Of a stretch of 64,000 nucleotides of DNA, positions 1-11,190 are shown piece after piece. Each line of letters starts with the position of its first letter. The first letter of the stretch is position 1. Source of the DNA: Chamaelirium japonicum (taxonomy: Eukaryota > Streptophyta > Magnoliopsida > Liliales > Melanthiaceae). The stretch is from NCBI GenBank assembly GCA_947650365.1, contig OX393557.1, positions 29,901,359-29,965,358 on the forward strand, read 5' to 3'. The notes under the pieces were generated by a model. It worked only from the letters and a program-made list of their open reading frames with translations. It made no database searches and had not been told where the DNA came from. A program made the translations under genes and the position numbers.

Positions 1-4
1 TCTT

Positions 5-2507
5 ATGCGTCATCGATCTGAAGTACCTCACATCGTTAGGAGATTCACCACTATGATACACACCCAGTTTGGTCGGTGCATCAAGACCTTTCGGTCTGAT
101 TGTGCCAAGGAGTATCGCTCCTCTGAGATGCGTGAGATTCTTCAGTCTCACGACACTCTTCACCAGCAGTCCTGTCCCCACACCCATGAGCAGAATGGCG
201 TTGCCGAACGCAAGCATCGTCATGTCCTTGAGACTGCACGAGCCTTGCTTCTCTCTGCGTCTATTCCTCACTCCTACTGGGCTGAAGCTGTCATGACGGC
301 TGTCCACCTTATCAATATCACTCCGTCGTCTGCTCTGTCCGGTGACACCCCTCATGAGCGCCTTCACTCCAGCCCACCTGACTACTCTCTTCTTCGCACG
401 TTTGGCTGCACGTGCTTCGTTCTTCTTCCTCCCCATGAGCGCACCAAACTTTCTGCGAGGTCTGTTAGGTGTGTTCACTTGGGGCTCAGTCGTGAGCACA
501 AGGGGTATCGCTGCTATGATCCCTTAGCTCGTCGGATCCGTGTCTCCCGTTATGTCTCTTTTGTTGAGGATGTCCCGTATTTTGCACCTGAGTCTCAGGA
601 TCTTTCCTTGCCTCCTGCGTCATCCTCCTCGCCCTCCTCACATCTCCACATCCCTGTTCTACCCCCGGTTTCTGTTGCTCCATCCATGCCTACTCCACCA
701 CCACCACCACCTCCTCAGTCTCCACCGCCACCTCCACCACCACCACCACCTCCTCAGTCTCCCTCGCCACCTCCACCACCACCCATTACTCGTGTCTATG
801 TACGTCGGTCTGCAGCTCCCCCTCCAGAGTCGGTTCACACTGGTACTCCCTCGCCTGATGCTGCTGCCCCCTTCTCCCCGGTCGTGGATCCTGCTCCTGT
901 TCGGCGCTACCCAGCACGCGAACATCACCCTCCTGACAGATATGACTACTCTCCTGACAGGTTTGGCTACTCTGCTTTTCCTTCTGACTCTCCTGACTCT
1001 TCTGGCTACTTTGACAGTGTCTCATATTCACCATCCTTTCAGGCCTTTCTTACTACTATACACACCCATCGGGAGCCCCAATCGTACCGTGAAGCAGCGT
1101 TACATCCAGAGTGGCGGTAGGCCATGTCAGTTGAGTTTGAGGCTTTTCAGCGGACCCAGACCTGGGAGTTGGTGCCTTGTCCCTCCGGGGTGGTGCCTGT
1201 TAGCTGCAAGTGGATATTCAAGGTCAAGACTCGACCTGACGGATCCATTGAGCGGCACAAGGCTCGCCTCGTTGCTCGCGGCTTCTCCCAGGAGTATGGG
1301 ATTGACTATGAGGAGACGTTTGCTCCAGTTGCTCGGATGACTACTGTGCGTACCCTCTTAGCTGTGGTAGCTGCTCGAGGGTGGCCTCTTCATCAGATGG
1401 ATGTCACCAATGCGTTTCTCCATGGTGATCTCTCCGAGGAAGTCTATATGGCTCCTCCTCCGGGCACTTTTGTTCCTCCAGGGCACGTGTGTCGGTTGCG
1501 CCGAGCCATCTATGGGTTCAAGCAGGTCCCTCGTGCTTGGTTTGAGCGATTTTCGCAGTGCAGTTCTGGCCGTCGGTTTTGTTGAGCATCACTCCGACTA
1601 TGCCTTGTTCACTCGTTCCTCCAGTCAGGGCATTGCAGTTCTTCTCCTCTATGTGGATGATATGATTATCACTGGGGATGACAATGCCACCATCGCCTCT
1701 CTCCAGCGGCACCTCCAGAGTCAGTTTGAGATGAAAGATCTGGGATCTCTTCGCTACTTTTTGGGCCTTGAGATTGCCCGGTCAGCTCGTGGTTTGTTGG
1801 TCTCCTAGCCGAAGTACATCTTCGACATCCTTGCTGATGCTGTTCTTACTGACACACGCACTGCTGATACACCCATGGAGCTCAATTTGAAGCTTCTCGC
1901 TACAGACGGTGAGCCGCTCCAGGATATCTCTCGCTACCAGAGGCTGGTTGGGATGCTCGTCTATCTCACCATGACCCGGCCAGACATTGCCCATGCTGTT
2001 GGCATTGTCAGTCAGTTTGTTTAGGCTCCACGGTCAGTACACTATGCAGCTGTTCTTCGGATTATCCGCTATCTTCGGGGCACCATCACCTGTTCACTAC
2101 TGTTTCCCTCCACCTCTCCGTTGGTGCTGCATGCCTACTCCGATGCAGATTGGGCAGGAGATGCAGCCACTTGTCGATCGACTACAGGATACTGTGTGTT
2201 TCTGGGTGATTCACTGATTTCGTGGCGCAGCAAGAAGCAGGAGTCTGTTGCTCGCTCCAGCACCGAAGCCGAATACAGGGCTATGGCCTCCACCACCGTC
2301 GAAATTGTCTGGCTTCGCCGTCTTCTGCTCGACTTGGGAGTGGTGATATCCGGGCCCACCTTGCTCTTCTGTGACAACCGGAGTGCTATTCAGATTGCTA
2401 GCAACCCGGTCTTCCATGAGCGAACAAAGCATATTGAAGTTGATTGTCATTATGTTCGCCAGGCGTTTATCGACCACATCATCTCCCTGCCTTTCATTTC
2501 CTCATAG
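5..2507 (+). pseudogene. copia pol (integrase-RT-RNase H), decayed
   Basis: The reading frame starts inside the integrase (HEQNGVAERKHRHV; SYWAEAVMTAVHLIN) and runs into a Pro-rich linker at about residues 228-265. It continues through RT (WIFKVKTRPDGSIERHKARL, VTNAFLHGDL, catalytic LLYVDD) to RNase H (YSDADWAGD, SSTEAEYRAM, TKHIEVDCH). It is interrupted by in-frame TAG at 1118, 1806, 2022 and 2505, and by a one-base gain in a T run near 1550. The YVDD centre is intact. All four stops stand where the family normally has Gln, so each is best read as CAG to TAG. It cannot yield a full polyprotein. Confidence 0.9.
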
Positions 2508-2598
2508 GAGCAGACTGCTGATTTTCTGACGAAGCCCCTGACGATTGCTCGCTTTCGACATTTTCTAGGCAAACTCTCGGTTCATGATCCACCGTGAG

Positions 2599-2610
2599 TT
2601 TGAGGGGGAG
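2599..2610 (+). other. polypurine tract of the copia element
   Basis: TTTGAGGGGGAG lies immediately before the TGTTA that opens the LTR. This is the usual plus-strand primer position in copia elements. Confidence 0.8.
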
Positions 2611-2751
2611 TGTTAATGTACATACAGTCGGGTCGGGTTTACTGTACAGTTGGGTCGGATTGTATAGATATACATGTACATATATTGGGCTTGAGTCCCT
2701 CAATGGAATGCATTCTATTCCTCTCCAAACCCTAGCCGTCATCTCCTAACA
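2611..2751 (+). repeat. 3' LTR of the copia element (141 bp)
   Basis: It begins TGTTAATG and ends TCCTAACA, so the ends form a perfect 5-bp inverted repeat (TGTTA/TAACA). It follows a polypurine tract. The length is at the low end for plant copia LTRs. Confidence 0.85.
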
Positions 2752-4835
2752 GGATGAAATACATTGGAACCAGATTTGACTCATTGACAAATTTAGTCAA
2801 ATTTCACATCCGAAAGCCTATAGCCAATGATATTATCGTGTGTCGACACGCACGACTATATGTTCTTAGTCCTATTGTGTTCACGGATTTAAGAGGTCAA
2901 AGTTAGTTTTGTAAAGACGAATGCTTAGGAAGTTAGTTGCATTAAGCATGGTGCATGATTTATGAGGATGGAATCTACACAAGAGTAGCAGATATTTTAA
3001 AAACCAAATCAAGTATATAATAATTGAAAAAGAAGGTATTAAATTTTACATGATTATGGAGATCAATTATGAACTGTAATTGTAGTAGGATTTAAATGCT
3101 GGGTGATAGTGGAAAATTTAAAAAAAAAAAAGGGAAAAAGACTGAAAATAAAGTATGTAAGACTGAAAATCTATCTAACAAAATGCCAAAATAAAGCGGC
3201 AAGAACCAAATCACCTAGGCTCCATTTGTTTGGAAGCAAAAATAATTTGTGCATTGCTTGTGTGGGTAACTTAATTAGTAGCATCAGAAGCTTGTGTTAG
3301 CACGTGTGGTCGTAACGCTATTGATTTCATTTCTGCAGGCCAGCAACGTTCGAAATGGGAGGAGGAAACTGTGTAAAAATGATTGGCTGTTACTTTCAAT
3401 CGACGGGTCGAGAACCTCTGCATCAATGAATTACGTTTGTCGGTGTGTATAAGATGCTACATTGATGCCGGAGAGACGGAGATGGCCTTGCCTTGAACTT
3501 GTTATACCTATTTGTGGTTTTCGTCGATGTTCGACCTTCTTGTTTCTTGAAGGCTGTGTTTATACTCTTTTTCTGGTGCAGATAGAATTGATTCCTTCAT
3601 GTATTATTGTTTGGATGCATGGGTTTGGTTGGAAGACAGCTCTCAAAACTTGTTATAGTTACACTCTAAAAAACTCTTATCTATCTATAAGACAAAGGCA
3701 ACTCAACCATCTCGGCATCAGGAAAGAGCGTTGCTATTTGCTGGATGTTATTTTTCTGTACATAATGCAAAAGTTGGAAGCAGCTGGATGTTATTTTTCT
3801 GTACATAATTGGTTCTAGCTTCTACGGTTTCTTGTTGAATATCTACAATTGTCCCTAAAATCCTTAAATTCAAAAGGAGAAAACCAAATTTCTCCCAACT
3901 CATGACCATGGTTCTTGAGTAGACCCACCACAAAGGTTTTTGCTATCTCAAGCAATTGAGGTGGGATAAGATAGAGATGGAAAATGGAGGGATCAAACCT
4001 TGCACCCCTGCTTGCTGCACCATCTTCATCCAACCGTCGCTTCTGCGTAAAATCATCAAAAGCAACCCATTATGCTGTGTCAGTAGCATCAACATTACAT
4101 GTAGCAGCATCAGTTCTCTGCAGCCTGCGTAACAACTGCAGTGGCCTCAGCAGCCCACGTATCGTCTGCATTGGCCTCAGCAATGGCACCAGCATTGCTC
4201 TCTACAGCGCTCCTAGCAATCAGCAAACACGCAGCAGCAATTGCTGCGCCATCCTCTGTGCCAACACCAGCAGTTGCCAAGCCACCCATTTGCGCATCAT
4301 CCATGCCCGATAATAAACTTCTTTTGTTTATTACAATAAAGGCACGAATTTTAAAGATAAATTCCATGGCCTCCAAGTTGTCCTTCCCAATAGGTTGTAG
4401 CCACAACTTTCTCTTTAGAGTTAGAAGAGCTCCCAATCTCATAACTCAACCCTCTCTGATCATGTATAGGCTTGCTAGGTGTGGAGATGGTCATTGACAG
4501 CACATAATTCTCTTACAACCTATACTAATGCACAATCTTTTCCCCCAAAGATAATAACAATAATCCACAAGATAATCCCTCATACAATAATGAGTACAAC
4601 AATACACTTTCTTTTGAGCAGACTCATATGGTATTAAAGTAGGATCATCATGCACAGAAAATAAAAGAAGAGAAAAGATCTCTATGGCTAACCACTAAAG
4701 GAGAACCATGATTTTTTTTTGGTGCAAGTAGGCCATCAAACGATTATGATGGTCGGATACAACGACTACAGGAGAATACAAACATAAAGACCATTCAAAC
4801 AAACATAAATATCATACACACACCAATGATGATGG
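2752..4835. other. intergenic stretch, no gene recognised
   Basis: AT-rich sequence without a supportable gene. A 43-bp tandem duplication lies at about 3740-3810 (GGATGTTATTTTTCTGTACA twice). Alanine-rich short frames around 4000-4490 exist on both strands, but no family was recognised and codon structure is not convincing. Confidence 0.4.
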
Positions 4836-5313
4836 TTACAATAAACAACAAAGGGGATACAATCTTATTTCTTCTACTTTTGCTTGATATTTTGAAAGTT
4901 CTTTCTGCAGCTCTTCATTCTTCTCCTGCAGATTCGTATTCCTTTGCAAAAGCCATACACCAAACTGTCGACCTCGTGCACAAGTCGGTGGATCAACCCA
5001 ATTAAAAAATCCACAGGAACGAGAAATCTGTAATCAATATATAATCGTAAAAACAAATCAGCATAAATAATTAATTAAAAAAAAAAGAGTTTACAATTAT
5101 AATAAGATTATACTAAGTGATAAATATACTTACATTATAATTTGCACATTCATAGAAACGTCTTCCAGGGTTAATATCGGTGAACGAAGTCTTCAATGGA
5201 GCTTTTATACCACAAAAGCAACATGGTCGTATACCCAAGTTACCATGAGAAGCATAGCTGTGGCTTGACTCGCTTGACTCGGTGAACGAATTCCTCATAT
5301 TTTGTTTTTGCAT
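4836..5313 (-). CDS. small GRF-type zinc-finger protein (two exons)
   Basis: Two exons on the minus strand: 5313-5134 and 5027-4836. The donor is AAT|GTAAGT and the acceptor TTACAG|ATT, in phase 0. The product is about 123 residues. Residues 33-75 form a GRF zinc finger: CCFCGIKAP, GRRFYECANY, SCGFFNWVDPPTC give the C-x-C...C...C pattern with the family's G-R-x-F-Y and F-x-W signatures. The splice joins the two halves of the finger exactly, which is the strongest evidence for the model. A heptad-like charged coiled coil (LQEKNEELQKELSKYQAKVE) follows. GRF fingers bind nucleic acid in larger nucleases and topoisomerases; short plant GRF proteins have no well-defined function. The start is the first ATG in frame; an upstream exon cannot be excluded because a TTGCAG acceptor-like site precedes the frame. 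Confidence 0.72.
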
Positions 5314-6419
5314 TTCATCAGCCTTGGTAACCACTGCAATATTTAGAAGTTTTGCTTATAGGAATCATGATGCAACCCTTTTATATAACTTAATCATATA
5401 GTCTGTAGAAAATTACCACCTTAGTCTAAGAGTTTAATAAGCTCACCTTCAAAACAGAATTACATTCAAGGAGTAATGTAAGCTGTGTCAAATACCTAAC
5501 AAAAAGTTCAGGAGAACGAATCAAGGTATGTTTATTTTATACAGCAAGTACTTGTGAACGAAACAATGCTTAGCCGATTCATCCTTGTGTCTATCTTTTC
5601 TTTATTGGGCTGGATAAATATAATGAAGCAGGCATAAGTAGAGAAAGAGAAATAGTAGTAAGAACTAGAAACAACAAGCATATGGTAAAATGCAAAAAAC
5701 TTACAATATCTAAGAGGAGGATTCTTAATTGTCACATACAGATGAAGACGACAACATTTGTTATTTCACAATGTTTATTATTTTAGGCAAGATTTTGTTA
5801 TTTCAATCTGCTAAGCTGCTGCATCACAAATTTTGACAAAGCTCTTGTATCTTGACTCCTTGGCTGACATTTTGGCTCTATTGCGACCACCAATCATCAT
5901 GTTCACATGAAGGAACTACCACCGAGCATTGAAAGTAATGCACCAAGTGATAGAGGTTGTCATGATTTGTAGTAGAGAGAAAAAAAAAGGAATATCTAAG
6001 ATGAGGTATTCAATTCAATATTCAAGTCTACCCTGCAAAAAGCCATGAATCCCCTTTTATAATGAAAATTGTCGTTAGTAGACTTGGCTCTCTCTCTCTC
6101 TCTCTGTGTGTAGTATGCTCATCATGTTGGTTACCATACACACCTCCATTACATATATACTGTCTTTTGGCTTTAAACCCAATTCAGTAAGGGATTTACT
6201 TGCTCCCGTGACCTTTGGTTTCATGGGTATCAGATCCTGTTAGCAACATCTGATTTTCTATTTCAGATCAGAAAACCCTAGTTCGAGGAGAAGAGAAAGA
6301 GAGGGGCAGAAAGTTGCCTTCCTTACAGATGATATATTGGACGGTGAGGCGATAGCATACAAAAATTGAAACTGGATGATGGAGAACCTGCACCGTAGAG
6401 GGGTGGACTGCGCCGTAGG
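5314..6419. other. intergenic, no gene recognised
   Basis: AT-rich DNA with a short CT-then-GT microsatellite at about 6089-6112. Nothing else could be supported. Confidence 0.4.
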
Positions 6420-6629
6420 GGGCGCCGAAGAACCAACGCCGTAGAGGGGGAGGATGCCGGAGCCGGATCGAGGGTTTGGGGAGGACGTCAGAGCCGGATC
6501 GAGGGTTTGGAGAGGACGCCGGAGCCGGATCGAGGGTTTGGGGAGGACGTCGGAGCCGGAGCCGGATTGAGGGTTTGCGGAGGACGCTGGAGCCGGATCT
6601 CGGGAGGACTGCGCCGTAGAGGGGGAGCT

Positions 6630-6705
<76 letters not shown>

Positions 6706-6779
6706 GAGGCCGGATCGATGGTTTGGGGAGGATGCCGGAGCCGGATCTCTGGAGGACTGCGCCGTAGAGGGGGAGCTCG

Positions 6780-6841
<62 letters not shown>

Positions 6842-6921
6842 GGGGCCGGATCGATGGTTTGGGGAGGACGCCGGAGCCGGAGCCGGATCTCGGGAGGACT
6901 GCGCCGTAGAGGGGGAGCTCG

Positions 6922-7001
<80 letters not shown>
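6420..7001. repeat. GC-rich minisatellite with embedded (GA)n tracts
   Basis: Units containing GAGCCGGATCGAGGGTTTGG and GGACTGCGCCGTAGAGG recur, first as short units (about 6440-6600) and then as three longer units. Each long unit ends in GAGCTCGYACGAGAGA followed by a long (GA)n run (about 6636-6703, 6784-6840 and 6926-7001). Long Leu-Ser frames on the minus strand come only from reading (TC)n and are not genes. Confidence 0.85.
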
Positions 7002-7003
<2 letters not shown>

Positions 7004-7138
7004 GGGATCTGCTGCTGATATTTGACCCGATCTGCTGCTCCCGACCCGATTTCATATCAGCCATTGGATCAACCCCGATCCAACGGCTACCATCCAGTGT
7101 CACTGCTAGGTTATTAAACGCTGGGTCAGCCGATCCCG

Positions 7139-7142
<4 letters not shown>

Positions 7143-7218
<76 letters not shown>
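7143..7218. repeat. (TA)n microsatellite
   Basis: An uninterrupted run of TA of about 75 bases. Confidence 0.95.
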
Positions 7219-7220
<2 letters not shown>

Positions 7221-7811
7221 CACTAGAAAGTGATGATAAGTTATTCTTGTCGAAGGCTTCATTCGCTCTATCCTGCTCGGAGAAAGAACTGTTCTGTAAG
7301 ACCTTGTCTTCCCTAAAAGTGTCAATCGGATAAAGTTCAAACTAGAAAAATCTTGTTAGTCTAGAGGATCTTCAACTAAAGAATTTTATTCTACACGATT
7401 ACCACATACTACTACAACTACTTTTAGAAGTCAGAAGCCACTACATGCTGTTATCGGCCAAGAGTCACTGTTATTCAACATCATATGCTCTAAGGTTATT
7501 TGTCGAGAGGATCCTATGCAAATGAAGAACCGTACAGTCGAAGCGCTGTGTGTATTTGAGAAATACTTTCCTCCTTTAATTTTCGTAGTGATGATACATC
7601 TTGTTGTGCATTTGGCAGAAGAGGCACTTGTGTATGGGCCAATAAAATATCGATGGATGTATTTGTTTGAATGGTGAGTTAAATCCCTTTTAATATTTTC
7701 TTTTGTCTTTGTAATAATGAATTTTAGTTTGACGTATATTTGAAAAAGAAATGATAGAATGATGAGAACCTATAAACGATATATGAAGAACCTAACACAC
7801 CCTGAAGGTTG
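7219..7811. other. intergenic, no gene recognised
   Basis: Moderately AT-rich sequence between the (TA)n run and the LTR that starts at 7812. No coding or repeat signal was seen. Confidence 0.4.
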
Positions 7812-9139
7812 TGTCGGGGGAAAATTTTCGCGGGCTCTAGTGCTCGACCTGTAAAGCAAGGAAAACGTGAGAACGGCTGGCTCCGACGCTCAAGTCAGTG
7901 AAGGTTCGAAAGTGGAGAGATTGAGTAGTGAGAAAATATTTTGGGTTTCTGAGTTTCGAGCCTGTACTTTGGAGTTGGGGATCTTACCTTTATAGACTTC
8001 TGTAGACCGGCAGAGTTTGACACGTGGCTGCTCTTTTTCGAACCTTCTACACCTTCACATGTCAACCCATATGGGCCCTTTAAAGGGCTTTGTTGTTTAG
8101 CCTGCCAAGCGATGATGAGGGGGGGCACGCCGGTCTTGTCCGTGCTAGGTGGACATTCTGGAAGGCTCCAGTCTTGGGTGTTCTAGACCGACCTTGGCAA
8201 GCTAATGTGGCTTGTAATTGCCCACGTAGCTCCATGGGGATGGTGACATCTGTCGACTCGTTACCGCTTTACTGTAGGCGACACCCACGGGCGAGCTGAT
8301 CGTGTGCGGTCAGGGTGAGCTCCCAGGCGAGCTATGGGTACTGAATCTTTTGAAGTGTTCTTTGAACTATGTCAGGAGCGACCTCTCTTGCGGGCGAGCC
8401 GATCACGTGCGGTCAGGGTGAACTCCTGGGCGAGCTGTGGATGCCAGCCACGGGCGGCCTCTTCCGTGTGTGATCTGATCACGGTGGTCAGGGCAAGCTC
8501 TCGGGTGAGCTGTGGGTGCCAGCCACAGGCGGCTTCTTCCGCGTGCGATCTGATCGCGGCAATCAGGGTGAGCTCCCAGGCGAGCTATGGGAGTCAGCCA
8601 CGGGCGACCTCTTCTGCGTGTAAGCTAATTGCGTGCGGTAAGGGTGAGCTCTCGGGCGAGCTGTAGGTGTCAGCCACAGGTGACCTATTCCGTGTACGAG
8701 CTGCTTGCGTACGGTCAGGGTGAGCTCCAGGGCGAGCTGCGGGCGCCAGTCACGGGCGACCAATTCTGCGTGTGAGTTGATCGCGTGCGGTCAGGGTGAG
8801 CTCCATGGCGGGCTACGAGCGCCAGCCACGAGAGACCTCTTCCACGTGCGAGCTGCTCGTGAAGGCGGAGGCTGGCTTCATTAGGAGTGTTCTTAGAATT
8901 CCAAGTCCTGTTTTGGCTACAATGCTACTTACCCAAAAGTCGGGATTGGCTTTGAATCTCAAGCTCACCCCCGAGGAGGGGTTTCTTTGGCTACCCAAGG
9001 TCGCCCCTTCGGTCGACCGAGGCCGCTCAAGGTGCATCCAAAGACGAGGACGACTCACTGGGGGACCCTGATATCTCCATGTGTTGCCTCCCATTACTGC
9101 CATGTGGACAATGAGCTGATGACAATTTTGACACCATCA
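7812..9139 (-). mobile_element. LTR of a second, deleted Ty3/gypsy (Tat-like) element
   Basis: On the minus strand this block begins TGATGGTGTCAAAATTG at 9139 and ends CCCCCGACA at 7812. The end resembles the CCCCCACA end of the complete Tat element's LTR. A polypurine tract (CCTCAAAAGGGGGTAA on the minus strand, 9140-9155) abuts it, so it is a 3' LTR of a minus-strand element. It contains the 75-bp tandem array. The partner LTR was not found in the window, so the limits rest on the TG...CA ends and the tract alone. Confidence 0.6.
8283..8860. repeat. 75-bp tandem repeat array
   Basis: About seven to eight diverged copies of a roughly 75-bp unit built from GAGCTGATCGCGTGCGGTCA, GGGTGAGCTC and GCCAGCCACGGGCGACCTCT. 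Because 75 is divisible by three, an open frame runs through several copies; it is not taken as a gene. Confidence 0.85.
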
Positions 9140-9292
9140 TTACCCCCTTTTGAGGGGTCGATTGGATAAAGCTCTGCCTGCTCAGGAGTCCAGCGCGGTT
9201 ATCCACGTAGACCAGTTCGATCCTTCTGTCTACTGACCAGCTCCAGCTAAACTGCATTCCATTATGTGAAGTCGGCTATATGTTGTAATATT

Positions 9293-9532
9293 TGGCCGTG
9301 TAAGGTGTCTCCGCCACGTCTGTCTGTGATGTCACCAGGTCGCTCAATGAGCAAAACTGCGTGGCATTAGGCCGCGTAAGGTGTCTCCATCGCTTCTGCC
9401 CGTGATGTCATCAGGTCACTCAACGAGCTAAGCTGCGTGGCATCAGACTGCGTAAGGTGTCTCCATCGCGTCTGCTCGTGATGTCACCAGGTCGCTCAAC
9501 GAGCTGACCTGCATGGCATCAAGCCGCGTGTG
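9293..9532. repeat. 77-bp tandem repeat, three copies
   Basis: Three copies of a roughly 77-bp unit beginning GCGTAAGGTGTCTCC and containing GTGATGTCACCAGGTCGCTC. It lies in the internal region of the deleted element, just inside its 3' LTR. Confidence 0.8.
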
Positions 9533-10317
9533 TTATTTCCCCGACGATCCGAGGACCATACCCTGAACGTGGTAGCTTAATCGATTAAAAATAAACATCG
9601 CAAAAAGATCGATATGCATAAAAATTTGACATGTGCAAAATAGTAGAGCCCTATAGCTCCACAAAAATACAAATCAATAGAGATTGAATCAAAACATAGC
9701 GAAAGGGCCAAAGGATGGAAGTTCGACGAGCGATAAAAGAATCAAAAGCTAGCTACCCCCTGTCCGGTAAAGGATCATCAGAACCCCGATTTTGCTTATC
9801 GCGTCCACATGACAGCGGATAGTGGCCTTGCCCCTAGCCTTCAACGTTAATGGCTTTCACATTTCTTTTTTGTGACCTTACCAAGTTGTCAAGCTTCGAG
9901 GGATTACCAAAAGATTTTCAGGTCGCCTAAATGGGTGGTCACCCATTTAGGTCCCTTTAGATCACCCTGGGGTGCTTCCTATCACAGCATGTGAATGCGA
10001 AGGACCCCAATCATGTTTAAAGTCCCTAGATAGCAGACTACCCCGGCGATCTCAAGGTCGTTCAGGACGGCCACTGAGAACCCTGGTCTTGCTTTAAGTC
10101 CGCACGACGGTGAACTGTTCTTTGAGGAAACTGTGTGCGAGCTGATCGTGTGCGAGCAGTTTCTTTGAAGGAGCTGCGTGCGAGCTGTTCTTTGAGGGAG
10201 CTGCATAAGAGCTGATCGCGTGCGAGCTATTCTTGTGGATCTCTATCGAGCACATATTGAAAAGACTCATTTAGTCCACAGACCCTTTATTTCATAAAAT
10301 GGTCTACAAGAGGACGC
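9533..10317. other. non-coding internal part of the deleted gypsy element
   Basis: No open frame of note. Short irregular repeats of GAGCTGTTCTTTGAGG and GCGTGCGAGCTGATCG occur at about 10100-10230 and echo the 75-bp array in the neighbouring LTR. Confidence 0.4.
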
Positions 10318-11131
10318 CTACGCGCAAGGTAGGAGGAGGCTGTTGTTCGGCAATCTTCTTCGGTGATCGAACACCACATCTTCAAGTTTAATGTGTTGCT
10401 GGACCAAGACGAAGAGCTCAACCATGGTGCGGGGATCGAAAATGACAATAGTGTCATGAAGCTCACCTCCTTCAGGGAGCACGCTCCGAAAGGCACTCAC
10501 GGCTGTCCGGCTCGCCCGACTGAGTCCTCGAGGGCGAGGTAGGTGTTTTGGAATTACATCGAAAAGCACCGGAGGGTCTCCCGTGCGCCCATGGGAAGAC
10601 TGAACAGTGATTCGATTCGCTTTGGGGGCTGTCGATTGCACCGGTACTATTCCAGGAACAACCAGGACAGAGTAATGAAGCTCGGAATTAAGCCCGGATG
10701 TAACTTATGCAACCAGTCCAGGGCTAAACCCGTCAAGCTGCTCGGGAAGGCACGGTATAGAACATGGTCCTGGTCCTGAAAAAATAGCAACTTCCGGTAA
10801 GCCAGCACATGGTCGATTGGATCCTGTGATCCGTCAAACGGGATGAACTTCGGAGGAGTCCAAAACTGGGAGAAGTCTCCTCGATGCACCTCCCTCGTGA
10901 AGGGCGAGCTCCCTCCTCGAGCGACCCGGTCTTCCATGAGGTCGACGGGAATACCGGGTAACTGCCAGCGCTCGGGGTGATTTCTCAAAGGTAGCTGCGC
11001 AGGCTCTAAGCGATCATGCACGCTTCCTCTAGGCCAATCCACACCCTCATTGCGGCAGTGCTCGGGGGCAACGTCCTGACGATCACTCCGCCGCTTCACA
11101 AAGGAGGAGGCTGAGCAGACCTGGTGGCATT
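10318..11131 (-). pseudogene. Ty3/gypsy gag remnant
   Basis: The minus-strand frames 11162-10647 and 10641-10318 together look like the Retrotrans_gag region of a Tat-type element: PPKFIPFDGSQDPIDHVLAY, FPSSLTGLALDWLHKLHPG, RTAVSAFRSVLPEGG and FDPRTMVELFVLVQQHIKL. The two halves are in different frames, so the gene is broken. It sits only about 1.2 kb from the 3' LTR with no protease, RT or integrase between, which points to a large internal deletion. Confidence 0.75.
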
Positions 11132-11190
11132 TGATACATGCCTGATCAACTCTAATGTTCATGTCATCAGCAATAGCAGATCGATAGCAT
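11132..11190 (+). mobile_element. possible start of an older copia-like LTR
   Basis: The gag reading frame loses its family character at about 11131, where TGATACATGCCTG begins. The sequence resumes after the 23.4-kb insertion at 34607 and there looks like a copia LTR. The left boundary is a guess from the TGATAC motif only. Confidence 0.3.

Larger units (their letters stand above)
1..2751 (+). mobile_element. Ty1/copia LTR retrotransposon, 3' portion
   Basis: The 3' two-thirds of a copia element running off the left edge. Seen in order: integrase C-terminal part, reverse transcriptase, RNase H, a polypurine tract (2599-2610) and a short 3' LTR (2611-2751). The order integrase before RT is diagnostic of Ty1/copia. 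The very short LTR and the proline-rich linker after the integrase fit an Ale/Retrofit-like lineage; that lineage call is inference. The 5' LTR, gag and protease are outside the window, so the target duplication cannot be checked; the bases after the LTR are GGATG. Confidence 0.93.

Noticed and set aside
540-1340. 266-codon plus frame
   Set aside because: It overlaps the recognised integrase/RT frame out of phase and is compositional (Leu/His/Pro).
3984-4497. Overlapping Ala/Ser-rich frames on both strands
   Set aside because: Composition explains both; neither shows a domain, splice support or an upstream promoter.
6258-7340. 360-codon and 218-codon minus-strand frames rich in Leu-Ser
   Set aside because: They are translations of (TC)n and (TA)n runs and GC-rich tandem units, with no conserved domain.
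8334-8666. 110-codon frame through the 75-bp array
   Set aside because: It is open only because the unit length is a multiple of three; no codon constraint is visible between copies.
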